Shown: positions 34,631-45,209 of the stretch, in pieces
Numbering within the stretch: the stretch's first letter is position 1
Layout of the letters: every line of letters begins with the position of its first letter
From: Anthoceros angustus
Taxonomy: Eukaryota; Streptophyta; Anthocerotopsida; Anthocerotales; Anthocerotaceae
Length of the DNA: 64,000 bases
Assembly: GCA_010909165.1 (NCBI GenBank)
Contig: VJWM01000108.1
Span: 1-64,000, forward strand
Direction of reading: 5' to 3'
The notes under the pieces: generated by a model
Database searches by the model: none
Told to the model about the DNA's origin: nothing
Seen by the model: only the letters and a program-made list of their open reading frames with translations
Program-made: the position numbers and the translations under genes

Positions 34631-36050
34631 ATGGAAGATGTGCGCGCGGAGCTGGTGGAGAGGGTGGTGAGCCCGGAGCTGGTGGAGAGGGTGGGGCGCC
34701 CGGAGCTGGTGGAGAGGGTGGTGAGCCCGGAGCTTGTGGAGAGGGTGGTGCGCCCGGAGCTCGTGGAGAGGGTGGTGCGCCCGGAGCTGATGGAGATGGT
34801 GTTGCGCCCGGAGCTGGTGGAAAGGATCTTGGCGTTCTTGCCTAGAGACGACGCCATCCGGGCAGGATTGGTGTGTCACGAGTGGCACAATATAGTCTCC
34901 TCCCCGTCCTTCAGCAAGCTCTGCAGCCGGACGTTGTCAGCATGCCCGAAGGTATGCTTTCCGGCCACTTTCTCAGATAAGTCACGGCTGCCCGGCGTGG
35001 GCAAGGACATGGAACAGCACAAGTGGCATAAGCTGCCAACTTTGTATACTCGCTTTAGTTCCTGTGGCTTTCGTCTGGCGACTCACAAAGGATTGCTGTT
35101 CCGATCCTGCGTTGGGCCGTCAGGGGCAAGGTTCAGGACGAGTATTGGGTCACTAATCCTGTGACGGGGGCTCAGAGAGTGTTGCCTTCTTTGCTGCCGC
35201 TGATTAACGATGACAAGCAGCTGGTTGGGTATTATAGTTGCTACTTGGAGGATGTATTTCTGGAGGTTGATGAAGATGGGCAGTCGTACACCCTGATCGG
35301 TATGTTAAGACGACAGGCTAGATTGGGGAGTCTTGCGGCGGGTCCTGCCAGGATGGTCCGTTATCGATCAAGCTCTTCGTCTTGGACCCTGTTACCGAGC
35401 CGGTGTCAGGAGGCGGCGGGGGATATAGATCTCACGCTGTCCCGCTTATGTTTCAAATGCGTGTTTAGTGATGTGGGTTTTAGCCTGGCGCAAGTTTAGC
35501 CTGCAAATGCGTTATTTTTGGTAAGCTTTCATGTTGAAGCCATGACTTGGGAATGCCTTTGCGAGGTGGAGGCGAATTTCCATGCACCGAAAAGTTGGTG
35601 GCATGCAATTCTTGTATCATGGTTGTGGCTGAGGCCGTGCGCGTGTGCAACCTCTTATTGTCATAAAGTATGACCCTGCACAGAAGACGATGGTGTTGGA
35701 ACAACGCTTCCAACGATGCACGGGTATGTTGGTTTCCGTTGGTGCTCGGCACATGGACCTGTGCTCTGCATAATGGCTATGTATTTCTCGGATACCTACA
35801 TGGCTACCTACAATGCCAGTACCATGAAGTGGCACTCGCAGTGGCAAAAATCCAGGAGGGTGTGGAAGCGGGGCCTTGGACCCTGTTCCCTGCTTTCAGA
35901 CGTGCGTATGCTTACGTTCTTCCAGGTGCCTTCGAACTGGGTCTCAGCACTCCCGTTTAAGGCGAGGATTCGATGGGAGGGGCTTAAACCAGTACATAGC
36001 CATCAGGGGTGTTTGGTTGGTAAATACTGTCAGGCAGTGAGGCCAGAAAA
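34631..36050 (+). pseudogene. F-box protein paralogue 2, frameshifted, expanded N-terminal repeat
   Basis: Starts at 34,631 (MEDVRAELVERVV) with seven 9-residue repeats running into the F-box ('LAFLPRDDAIRAGLVCHEW'). The receptor domain follows: 'YWVTNPVTGAQRVLPSLLP' at about 35,145 after a one-base frame change, then 'SRCQEAAGDIDLT' near 35,400. A further break near 35,500 precedes 'TWECLCEVEANFHAPK', and homology continues to about 36,050. At least three small indels interrupt what would be a protein of about 430-450 residues. The 100 bp before the start also match paralogue 1, so the duplication included the promoter-proximal region. Either decay or consensus errors could explain the breaks. 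Confidence 0.8.
34643..34831 (+). repeat. 27-bp coding minisatellite, seven copies
   Basis: Seven tandem units of 27 bp encode variants of R/S-P-E-L-V-E-R-V-V. The last unit merges into the F-box itself (RPELVERIL), so the array has grown from helix 1 of the F-box. Paralogue 1 has fewer than three units at 29,693-29,770. Confidence 0.93.
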
Positions 36051-37320
36051 CGCTTTCCCAGGTCCGTAGGCAGCCACGAACAGATTCATTCGTACTTAGG
36101 TAAGGGAGCGTATAACCGGAATCAGGATAGGGAAGTGTGTGGCGGAGGTATGCCACCGCCAGTTTGAATGCATAGCCGAGGTTGGTTGGGCGATGTATAA
36201 CAGGAGGAGGAATCCTCACTATTGTTTAAGCGGGAAGCATCATTCACCTCGTATTTCGTCTGTATGGACCATCAAGTGTTTGTCAAGTGTGGCTGCCCAC
36301 AGCCTTCTTCAGTATCTGTCCACAGTCCCCGCAGTTGTGTATCGTTTCAGATATGTGTGTATGGGAAATGCCAGATGTCATCCGTGATGACTTTTGTGAT
36401 GTGTACGTCGAAAAGTTGTGCTGACAGTGATAAGCCCCTTGTGTACAGGCAGAGCATGTGGGGGATCCCCATTTTTCCTCATTCTGCATCAGGGACAAGT
36501 GCGTGGTTAGTGTTCTGTCATTGTGTCCAGTTACTGCCTCGATAGTATGTTCACAAAGTCGCGGGAGCTGTATCAAAGCTGTAGGAGGCCAGTGAAGTCC
36601 GTATCTCAAAAACCGTTGTTTCACAGTACTGTTGAGAAACGACGTACGCTTCTTCCCCATTCTGCCGCGGGTTCAAGTTTGAAGGTGTTTCCTTGTTTAG
36701 GCATGGCGCCGGTACAATCGGGATATTTTGTGAGGAAGACGAACGTAGGGTGGGACGTCAGGACATGGGGAGGCAGCTTGCTGGTCCGCCTAGAGTATAA
36801 AGCTGGCTCAAATCTGCTAAGTCCCCAAGGCGAGGTCTTTCTGGTTACTGCTCCACTTCCATCATCAAGGCTTTTGCTTGTGTGACCTTTTGTTTTCGTC
36901 CAGGCTCTTGCAGCTCGCTGTTGATGTGCTCTTGGCTAACCCTTGTTGTTGTGACAATCCGTGTAACAGGATGATCCCTTCAGTGTGCTCCCTCTCGAGC
37001 TAGCTGCTGTTCGGATTGCCCATCGTTGCCTGACTGATCAGTGACCTTCTGTGACCTTGTATTGTGTGGAATCTGCTAAAGCCTCGTACGTCTCACGTTG
37101 AGAAACTGTGCTGTATGTGAAATGTGCATCTCCATTCCCTGTGTGCATGACAGAGCAGCAAGTGAGTGATACGCATCATATGTCCGGGTATGGAAGCAAC
37201 GCCGTATCAAGAAGTATTACCAGATGTCGACTCTGGTGTAAGCCTGCTTATGCCCTAGGTCTGACATTGTTTCTAACAGTACCTTGTAAGTACGAAGCTT
37301 TTCCTAATTCAAACACTTCA
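36051..37320. other. No recognised gene
   Basis: I see no protein that can be supported between the end of F-box paralogue 2 and the AKR-linked repeat. Short open frames on both strands overlap and lack domains. Confidence 0.4.
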
Positions 37321-37324
37321 CCTA

Positions 37325-37770
37325 CACAATCCATGTTTCCAAAAGCAGCAACCAAAGCCTTTCTTAAACTCTGTCACTTGTCTGCTCTAACTTTGATGGC
37401 ACACAAGGTAGATACGTAAAAATATCTGAGAGGCAGGAAGCCATAGGCGCTCAGGCCAGGAACTCGAGCGATGCGCGGAGAGCCAGCACGGTTAGGAAGA
37501 AGCGATGAGTTAATGAACAGAGGAAATCGGTCTTATGTACAGTCTGATGATTCTAGTGTGCTAGCCTAGAAACTGCTCTACCCGCTAGAGAGAATACGGT
37601 AGATGCCTTTAACATCTCATTAATACGCTCGTGTAAGCAGAATCCGATTGTCAGTCTGCAGGACAATCAATGCGTGAATTGTGGAGATCGATGAAGCTCT
37701 CCGAGAAGGAGTTTGCTGAGATCGAGCAAGCAGTTCCACACGAACACTTCACGGAAACGTTATCAGGTAT
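37325..37770 (+). pseudogene. Aldo-keto reductase terminal-exon copy 3, split from its leader
   Basis: The leader word 'catgtttccaaaagcagc' recurs at 37,331 but is separated by about 240 bp of other sequence from the AKR tail. The tail appears at 37,650-37,765 with 'KLSEKEFAEIEQAVPHEHF'. In the other copies the two parts are closer, so this copy has an insertion or the others a deletion. Confidence 0.7.
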
Positions 37771-37971
37771 GGCATACCAGATACTGCCAGAGAGTCGGAA
37801 GCGCCCATTCCCCAGAATTCTAACTTCTCTCGAACATTGAAGTGCCGCCACGTGGCCCACTCTCCAGCTCCCTTGTGCGATCCTGTGCAAACCGAGCTGA
37901 GGAGGTATCCTTGGGCGATCTGCCTTAAACAGGTCACAAAGTCAGAGCCAAATCGAGCTGATAAACAAGCT

Positions 37972-38779
37972 TGAGGAAGACTGTAGGCACAGATAAAGAG
38001 CTGAAGAAGCTGGTGGAGGAGGGGAAGGTGAAGTACATAGGGCTGTCGGAGGCCTCAGCCGACACCATCCGGCGGGCGCATGCGGTGCACCCCATCACTG
38101 CCATACAGCTGGAGTGGTCTCTTTGGTCTCGGGATGTGGAGGAGGAGATCATTCCTCTCTGCGGGTATGATTTGGTGACCTTCACTCGGCTGCCCTTGTG
38201 TTTGTGACTTCCTCTACATCCCGACTCTCACGTAATTTTTTATCTGGCATGTGCAGAGAGCTCGGCATCGACATCGTGGTTTACAGTCCACTTGGCAGAG
38301 GCTTCTTCTCCGGGTTGAAGGCAGGCAGCCTCAGTGACTCCGATGTCCGCAAGGTTTGCGTGCTTCCAAAATGAATTGGGCTGTCTGCAGACCACGTTCC
38401 CCTCCTCTGTGCTCAATTTCAGTGTTTTGGTTGCCTTGTTGCAGACCCATCCTCGGTTTTCGGAGGAGAATTCCCAGCGCAACCAGGCCTTCTACAACGT
38501 TCTGGTGGAGATTGCCGACAGGAGGGGAAGACATCTGGCCAGCTGGCGCTTGCGTGGGTTCACCACAAGGGAGATGATGTGGTGCCCATTCCGGGAACAA
38601 CCAAGGTGCAAAATTTCGAGGAGAACGTTGGCGCGCTTGACATCAAGCTTTCCAAGGAGGAGATACAGGGAATTGAGCAAGCTGTTCCACACGAAGGCGT
38701 TCATGGAGATCGATATCATGACAAGAACTTCACCTTTCTGAACGCTACCACTCCTCCATTGTCAACGTGGAAATTGTAG
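37972..38779 (+). pseudogene. Aldo-keto reductase, 5'-truncated, one frameshift
   Basis: NADPH-dependent aldo-keto reductase of the plant AKR1/perakine-reductase-like group, reducing aldehydes or ketones in the cytosol. Three exons fit: about 37,972-38,164 ('[19 protein letters not shown]'), 38,257-38,353 ('[17 protein letters not shown]') and 38,445-38,779. Introns of 92 and 91 bases have GT-AG ends and correct phases. In exon 3 one missing base near 38,528, in a G/A run, shifts frame. The other frame then resumes with 'VVPIPGTTKVQNFEENVGAL' in two parts and ends 'LSTWKL'. The N-terminal third, with the catalytic Asp and Tyr, is missing upstream, so this copy cannot make a working enzyme even if the frameshift is a sequencing error. 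Confidence 0.85.
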
Positions 38780-39740
38780 TCGTGAACTGATCGCTAGCCC
38801 TGCAGAAAGCGTGCGTCCTGCACTGTAATCGCTCGCTAACACTGGGAGTCTGCGGTGCGTGCTGCTAAGCACTTCTGTATGTCCAAGCGGAAATTGCAAA
38901 TACAAATGCTCCCAAAAAGTTTAAACACTTGGTTCATGTATGCTGAAAGATGCAGCAAAGAACTCGCATTGTAAACAACACATAGCCTGGTTCGAAAAGT
39001 GGAATGCATTAGCTGTCCGCCACCTCCCACTGCATTCTAAGGTTGTAAAACTGCGGAGCAGGCATTCCTCTCCACGATTCCGACCCAAATTACATCGCCA
39101 GCTGCAAGTAGCCAAGCAAACCGTGCACCATTACCCATCAGACCAACGCCACCGCTTCCAAACGTTTGTCCAAGACCCAGGGCGTCCACCAGCTACAATG
39201 AATAAAAGGGATGCCGGTTCATAGTCCTATGCCCTTCCTTTCAAGACTTGAAAAAAAGATAACGAGGACCTCTGTGCGATCAACCCCCACGGCGGACACT
39301 CAACTACCAAACTGTGCCGGACAAAATGTATGCTGTAGGTGAGGGCATTTTTGTATGCGTAGGCATAAAGTTAAAAGAGAGAACCGACCAGTTTAGGATC
39401 AAGCTTGCCACGATTGATTTGGAAGCACCACAGATACTTGGATATGCTTGTGTGAACCCAATAACGGATGTTGTACTGCCTGCCCAGCCCACAGCCACAA
39501 TCAGTCCACGTCACTGCAACGAGTACTTCAAACCATAAGAAAAACTACAGGGTAGTCGGAACCTGCACCCGACATTCAAACAACTATGGCATCCACCCTA
39601 GCCAGATTGGCAGCGGAGAAACACCTGCAAGTCTCCCACCAGCCTCTCCTTCAGAGCTCTGGGGACTGTCCCCATCATCTTCTCCTGAACGTCGTCGACT
39701 ATTTGCTTCCTGCAAAAAGCCAACACAAGTGTTAGAGTGA
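38780..39740. other. No recognised gene
   Basis: No domain is visible on either strand. A plus frame at 39,314-39,538 (MPDKMYAVGEG) is short and unplaced. Confidence 0.4.
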
Positions 39741-40212
39741 TCCTGCCAGGATGGTCCGTTATCGATCAAGCTCTTCGTCTTGGACCCTGTTACCGAGCCG
39801 GTGTCAGGAGGCGGCCGGGGTATAGATCTCACGGTGTCCAACTTATGTTTCAAATGCGTGTCTAGTGATGGCCAGGTTTTTAGCCTGTCGCAAGTTTGGG
39901 GCCTGCAAATGCGTTATTTTTTGGTAAGCTTTTATGTTGAAGCCATGACTTGGGAATGCCTTTGCGAGGTGGAGGCGAATTTCCATGCACCGAAAAGGTT
40001 GGTGGCATGCAATTCTTGTATCATGGTTGTGGCTGAGGCCGTGCACGGTATGCAGCCAAGAGTCTCATTGTCGTAAAGAGGTATGACCCTGCACAGAAGA
40101 CGGTGTTGGAGACAACGCTTCCAACGATGCAGGGGTATGTTGGTTTGCGTTGGTGGTCGGCACATGGACCTGTGCTCTGGATAATGGCTATGTATTTCTC
40201 GGATACCTACAT
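39741..40212 (+). pseudogene. F-box paralogue 3, internal fragment only
   Basis: Homology to paralogue 2 starts abruptly at 'gatcctgccaggatggtccg' (its 35,341 equivalent). It runs through 'LFLVSFYVEAMTWECLCEVEANFHAPK'-like sequence (in frames 'TWECLCEVEANFHAPKRL') to 'MAMYFSDTYMA' at 40,212, where it breaks into a tRNA-Val 3' fragment. The F-box and N-terminus are absent. It keeps bases lost from paralogue 2 (for example 'gtttggggcctgc' for 'gtttagcctgc'). Confidence 0.8.
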
Positions 40213-40220
40213 GGCTTCTT

Positions 40221-40257
40221 CCACTCTGAAGGTCTCCGGTTCGAATCCGGGCGCAGC
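40221..40257 (+). tRNA. tRNA-Val 3' fragment (truncated)
   Basis: The sequence 'ctgaaggtctccggttcg' plus 'aatccgggcgcagcca' matches the anticodon-stem 3' strand, variable region, T-arm and acceptor 3' strand of plant tRNA-Val. A perfect pol III B box is present (GGTTCGAATCC). No 5' half precedes it; F-box pseudogene sequence does instead. A T-run at 40,281-40,289 follows. It is a relic or the tRNA-related part of a SINE. Confidence 0.6.
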
Positions 40258-40294
40258 CAAGTTGTTGAAGGCATGGAAAGTTTTTTTTTCTTTA

Positions 40295-40392
40295 CTCGGA
40301 AAGTGGTTCAGCGCACCAACCCGGTCGACGGCAACAAGTTTTTGTCCCTTATTGCTCGGAAAGTGGTTCAGCGAATTAACCCGGCTCTGCAG
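40295..40392 (+). repeat. 60-bp direct repeat, 1.6 copies
   Basis: The word 'ctcggaaagtggttcagcg' occurs at 40,295 and 40,355, followed in both by sequence ending 'aacccgg'. The spacing is exactly 60 bp. Confidence 0.85.
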
Positions 40393-40477
40393 GTCAGATA
40401 ACCTACTCGGAACTTGGCACCTATGAAAATGGGCACAGCGTCGTTTATTCTGCCTCTTGTGCCACGGGAATTACAAA

Positions 40478-40900
40478 ATGGCAAGATTTATTGGAGAGCA
40501 GATTTTTTATATTTCGATCAGCAGCTTATTTGTGTTATGCATTATAGACCTAAGTATGTGGCCAGGTGTTATAGCATTAACATGTGCTTCAAAAACAAAG
40601 TTAGAAGATGGTTCTTCGGATTCTTCTTTCAATCTATTAGATTATACGGATCGACCACCAATTCCTCCTTGTCCATGTAAGAAAGTGGAGGATACTAGAG
40701 TAGCTGTATGTCCTCCTCAAAATGTTTTAGTATGTGATTGTTATAAGATAATACGAATTGGAGCTCGATATCCACCTTACTGTCAAAATGTTTTGAATGG
40801 AAATCCTAAATGTCTTCAACGGATATTTATAGTGGGTCCTCCAGAACCTCTATGTAGTTGTCCTAGTCAGTGTAATATATGTCCATCTGCGATACCTTAG
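40478..40900 (+). CDS. Small secreted cysteine-rich protein, family unknown
   Basis: An intact 140-residue frame starts with MARFIGEQ (40,478; an upstream in-frame ATG at 40,457 adds seven residues). Residues 9-33 are strongly hydrophobic ('IFYISISSLFVLCIIDLS') and end near 'VIA-LTC', a plausible signal-peptide cleavage site. The rest has twelve Cys, including C-x-C pairs ('PPCPCKK', 'LVCDCYK', 'PLCSCPSQCNIC'), and is Pro-rich at the C-terminus. I know no family with this spacing; it is not a defensin, EPF-like or Bowman-Birk pattern as I recall them. Codons are AT-rich, unlike the GC-rich pseudogenes to the left, and no frameshift is needed. A polyadenylation-type AATAAA lies 85 bp after the stop (40,985). 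Upstream exons or an intron cannot be excluded. Confidence 0.6.
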   Translation: MARFIGEQIFYISISSLFVLCIIDLSMWPGVIALTCASKTKLEDGSSDSSFNLLDYTDRPPIPPCPCKKVEDTRVAVCPPQNVLVCDCYKIIRIGARYPPYCQNVLNGNPKCLQRIFIVGPPEPLCSCPSQCNICPSAIP

Positions 40901-40984
40901 TGTATAGCATAAGATTTTGCTTCTAATGTTGCTTTGTTCATATTTGTTTTAGTTTTGTTGTGTTCACTTATCATTTTTAATCTC

Positions 40985-40990
40985 AATAAA
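40985..40990 (+). terminator. Polyadenylation signal AATAAA
   Basis: It lies 85 bp downstream of the TAG of the Cys-rich protein gene in T-rich sequence with several 'tttgtt' words, consistent with a plant 3' end. Confidence 0.5.
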
Positions 40991-42010
40991 TATTAGGTAC
41001 TTTGATCCGTTTGTAAAGGGAATATCTAGTATTTGAGCATATTAGTCATTGGTTTCATGTTTTTTTACAGCTTTAGTAGATTGGATGCTAAATGTTTCTT
41101 TGAAATTAGATTTATTTAATTCAAAGGAATATTTCTTACCTTAAGATGAAATAATGTATGATTAGGTTTGTACTATCATGGTGAGTAAGAAATGATGATG
41201 ATATAGACCGATGAATATATCTAATCATATCATTGAGGTTATCTAACTTACTCACACCTTGTCCTTTGCGCACCATGTTAACCTATGATGCTTGCTTTGA
41301 ACTCAAAGAGAAGTAGGGGAAGAAAACTCTTCTTATACCTCCAACCATAATGTAACAGTAATGTCATTGTAGTCTATAAGTACGACAGAGTTCCAAACCA
41401 GATTTGTTCCAGTTCTAGTTGTAATACACTTAACATATGTGTTAAGGTTTTCAATTATATTACAAGGACGCAATCATATATCCATAACTCATATGTAATA
41501 CACTTAACATATACATTAAGGTTTTCCATTATATTACAAAGAAACAATCATATGTCCATAACTCGCATACTGCAATGTGGCACATTCATACATGCTCTAG
41601 TTTATCCTATTATGTGCAATGCAATATCCACTATCAATCGTTTTGCAAACCTTTAATATCCACCACCAACTTTCTAGGGAAATTTGGCCTATTTATTTGT
41701 GTAAATTATGCACAAATTATCGTGAGGTTGAAAAAAAAGGTACCTAAAGATGTTCTTAAAGTATACTATGTGATTAATCTATATATTCTTTGTGTTGTCA
41801 AGATGCACAAATGAAAAGATCCTAATATTGAAAAAAATACTTCTAGATTATCTACTTTCATAGGTGATTAATATTTTTAACTTTTAAGTACTAAGATCAT
41901 CAAGGCTACCTTTTCCTACCTCCTTGAGATTTTATTTCTATCTGTATATTATGATTAATTTTATTTGTTTATTTAATAAGATAATATTTGGACTGATACA
42001 ATTAGTCGGT
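40991..42010. other. AT-rich intergenic region, no gene
   Basis: No supported gene is seen. The region contains the direct repeat at 41,421-41,567 and is strongly AT-rich. Confidence 0.55.
41421..41567 (+). repeat. 73-bp direct tandem repeat, two copies
   Basis: Both copies begin 'tgtaatacacttaacata' and end in 'tccataactc', with 73-bp spacing. The first copy includes the near-palindrome 'cttaacatatgtgttaag'. Confidence 0.85.
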
Positions 42011-42012
42011 TT

Positions 42013-42228
42013 TTTAGCTTCTCTTGGCTCCACTTAGGCTGGGGGAAGGAGGGAAGAGGGAGTTTGTGGTTTGATAAAAGTGGGCATTTAGCTTCTCTTG
42101 ACTCCACTTAGGCTGGGGGAAGGAGAGAAGAGGGAGTTTGTGATTTGATAAAAGTGGGCATTTAGCTTCTCTTGGCTCCACTTAGGCTGGGGGAAGGAGG
42201 GAAGAGGGAGTTTGTGATTTGATAAAAT
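42013..42228 (+). repeat. 74-bp minisatellite, three copies
   Basis: Units start at 42,013, 42,087 and 42,161 with 'tttagcttctcttg'. Each contains 'ctccacttaggctggggg' and ends near 'tttgataaaa'. They differ by single bases only. Confidence 0.93.
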
Positions 42229-42877
42229 GTGCTCACTTGCACCCAACTATATGATAGTTTGTGTATAAGATAATTCTCTTGACTTCTCAGCTTTTCAAAA
42301 AACACATCTTGTAATAGATACGATTATCCATCTTTTTAAAATTGAAAAGATGATTTTTCTGGACGAGATATAACTTACAGCTTGAACTACCTACCACAGT
42401 GCTATCATTATGAATACACTTGCACCTCCACATACGCTTGCACACTTGCCGTAGGAATAACTGCATTGCAGGGTCAATCACACACTTCACGTGGGACGTG
42501 TGTGGCAAGCCACTCGTTCTGGCCAGGGGCAACTTCTCTCACCACGTACATTGTTTCGATTCATCAGCATGTAACAGACAAATAATTGGGACGTGAGGCC
42601 CTGCTGGAAGCCCAGATTTCTATTACTAGCTCAGAGAGCATAAACAGGGCTGCCTAATACAGTAGGGTGCAACAAAGGGACGTATAAATTACAAACGGAT
42701 CCTGGAGCCTCAGGGTTGCAACCAGAGGCAGGCGGGAGGGGCAGGAAGGACAGCAGATAAAACACATGAAGATGGCAACCAAAACGCACCTTCTCCTTGC
42801 AAACGAAGTGCGGATTATGATGCAACAGCCACAGTTGTACAGGACATCCTAAATGTACATCCCTAATTATCTTCTGC

Positions 42878-44523
42878 CTAAGTTCTCTGCCTCACCCTGC
42901 GACCGTTTGCATCTGTGCCATCTGACACCAAACACACACTCCTCCTACTTCCGTCTTCATCGACTCCAGCAACTGTTCTTAGAAGCTCCGATTGTAGCGA
43001 GGGACAGCTCTCACGCAAATACTCAAACCCTTCAGAGTGCATAACCTCTGCAACAAGGAATAAAAGCATACACGAATAAGTAAAAAAGGATGCGAACAAA
43101 CGGACAACTCAGAGTCATGCCGGACATTAAGGACCCGGACCAGTAACGGAAGGGGACATAAGGGCATCGCAGCCAACCTGCAAGATGTTGTGCGGCAAAT
43201 TTGAGACATACTGCCTTCAACTGGGAGGCATGGTGTTGTTCAGCGAGGGCCAACGTTGTGGCCACTGTATCAGTGCTAACGTCCTCACACAACTTGGACT
43301 CACACAGCAGCCGCAGCCGATCTAAACCATATCTGTCTGCTGCAGCTAGCAAATGCTGAGCCATCAGGGTGGATGCCGCTGAAGAGCAGCAACCAGTCAT
43401 ATCATTGGTGTCGGGAAAGGCATCCCTGTATATAAAATTCAGCAGTGCCTACACACAAAGTGAAACCAAGTGCAATGCATCACGGAACTTGAAAAAGCAA
43501 AACATTCAAGAGGCCAGCCACATTAAACCGTAAACATAGTGGCCACGTTATAAAACCTGGAAGATAACTGGGGACAATGCTGCAATGAGTCAGGGAGCGC
43601 ACCTTAAACACAGGTGCCCGCATCTCTTCGATGTGCAACTTGCCACAGTTGCGATCCCTAAGAGGACCGTACAACTGCGCTTTGAACACGGGAGAACGAG
43701 CGGCAAGCACAAGCTTGTGCGCATGGAATGTTTCGCCATCCACTTCAAATGTAACATCCGTACCCTCACCGCTCTCAAGCAAGTCACCAAAGTGCTTTCC
43801 CAAATCCGGCTCTGGCACAGGAATATTGTTCAGCTTGGGACCTTGCGTGGACGAGACAACCACACCAACTGTGCAAGTGATGGCAAGGCTGTCATTCTTC
43901 AGGAAGTCTGACAGTTCTAGGACTGCTCGCCTGAAAAAGCGCTTGTAACCCCTGCATCCTCTCTCGACATCAGAACACATACATCCACACATTCGGGCCT
44001 CCAGACCTAGCCAATTCCAGCAACCCTAAGACGGTAGATCTCTGGAAAGCGGCAAGCGAGCAACCAAATCAACTTACCACATGCTGCCGCGATATTTGAG
44101 AGTATAAGGGCCGCTCTCTAGCGACCTCGCGAAGTGGCTGTGCACCTTGTGCTTGCCCTTGCCACTCTGATCCAGCAGAGTGAGCTCGAACAGCGCCCTC
44201 ACGTCCGTGCCCTCGCTGGCTAGGGCGATGAACACGGAGACGTAGAGAGAATTGTCCTCCGCGTTCTTGCCGTCGGGATAGAAGTAGATGGCCCACTGGT
44301 AGCCACCAACGCTAAAGCTCTCGCTAGCAATGTACTTCCCCACCCCCATGCCCTTGGCCAGCGAGTACCCTTGGATAATGAAGTGGTGCGAGCCGTTCTT
44401 GGTCTCGGTGACGGAGCAGGAGCGGGTGGGAATGGAGCCGAGCACACCGGAGGCCGCGGCCGCTGACGACGAGGCGGCTCCCGCTGGCGCCACGGTGCTA
44501 GGCTTCACATCCTGCAGCGCCAT
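42878..44523 (-). CDS. MATH-BTB (BPM-type) CUL3 substrate adaptor
   Basis: BPM proteins bind substrates through MATH and CUL3 through BTB, directing ubiquitination of nuclear transcription factors. Four minus-strand exons obey GT-AG: 44,523-44,078; 43,951-43,603; 43,448-43,178; 43,047-42,878. Together they give 411 residues in one open frame, the usual BPM length. MATH spans about residues 35-165 ('[20 protein letters not shown]', then '[13 protein letters not shown]' across intron 1). BTB begins near residue 205 ('[17 protein letters not shown]', '[12 protein letters not shown]'). A BPM-type BACK-like C-terminus ends '[15 protein letters not shown]', conserved in plant BPMs. An in-frame ATG at 44,538 would add five residues. 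This is the best-preserved known gene here. The 5' two-thirds of exon 1 and its upstream region are duplicated next door. Confidence 0.95.
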
Positions 44524-45209
44524 GGGCGCTCGAGCCATGCACCGGCCGCACTCGCGTCCGGGGTACAGCACAAGGACGGGACGCGGCCAGTAGAAGAGCA
44601 GAGTGCGTGGTTGCGAGGTGAGCCGCTGGCAGACGAGGGCGTGGAGGCTGGCAGCTCTCCAAGGCCTCCATAAAACAAACGTCCGCTACGATAGCTTGCT
44701 GCGGCTTTATGCTCGGCCGACCCGGTCCGGTCCCCACTCTCATCACGAGGCCTCTCTCATCACAGGGTTACCGAGACGAGGGTGACCAAGGGGCTCCCCA
44801 AACGGACTCGGTTCACTTTTTGATTTTTTTTTGTAAGGTGCAACAATACATATGAAGTTCACGTTTAAATTTTATTGCTATCCTCTCGCGCTGAAAATTC
44901 AGATGATCTCTTCCGTTCACTTTCTTCTTTTTTTTTTGTATGGTGTTACAATACATCCCCACGTATCACGAGATTTTATTGAGGTAAAAAACGATGGGAA
45001 AAGCCCATCTAGGAGGGGACAACCAAAGGGGACCAGGGGGTCGAGGTGAAGAGGAGCAACTAAGCTCCCTACCTAAAGTCACCTACCTATCTCGTGCATG
45101 TACTGTACCTAGCTCCCTACCTAAAGTCACCTACCTAAACCCACGTATCTAGTTCAAGTTTGATTGGTATTGTTAACTTACTTCTCTCAATAAAGGTATG
45201 GCGTGCCTT
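44223..45209. repeat. Tandem duplication, copy A (BPM exon 1 and upstream, 0.99 kb)
   Basis: It matches 45,210-46,178 from 'gggcgatgaacacgg' to 'aaaggtatggcgt'. It spans most of BPM exon 1, the start codon and about 690 bp upstream, including an internal direct repeat of 'agctccctacctaaagtcac' (about 45,062 and 45,110). Confidence 0.93.

Noticed and set aside
34480-34888. Minus-strand frame of repeated 'HHPLHQLRA' units opposite F-box paralogue 2
   Set aside because: It is the antisense reading of the 27-bp minisatellite; the plus-strand F-box and receptor homology explains the sequence.
42631-42877. Possible extra exon downstream of the BPM stop
   Set aside because: The gene ends with the conserved 'GRRVRQRT' terminus and a TAG at 42,878; downstream sequence has no coding character and is likely 3' UTR.
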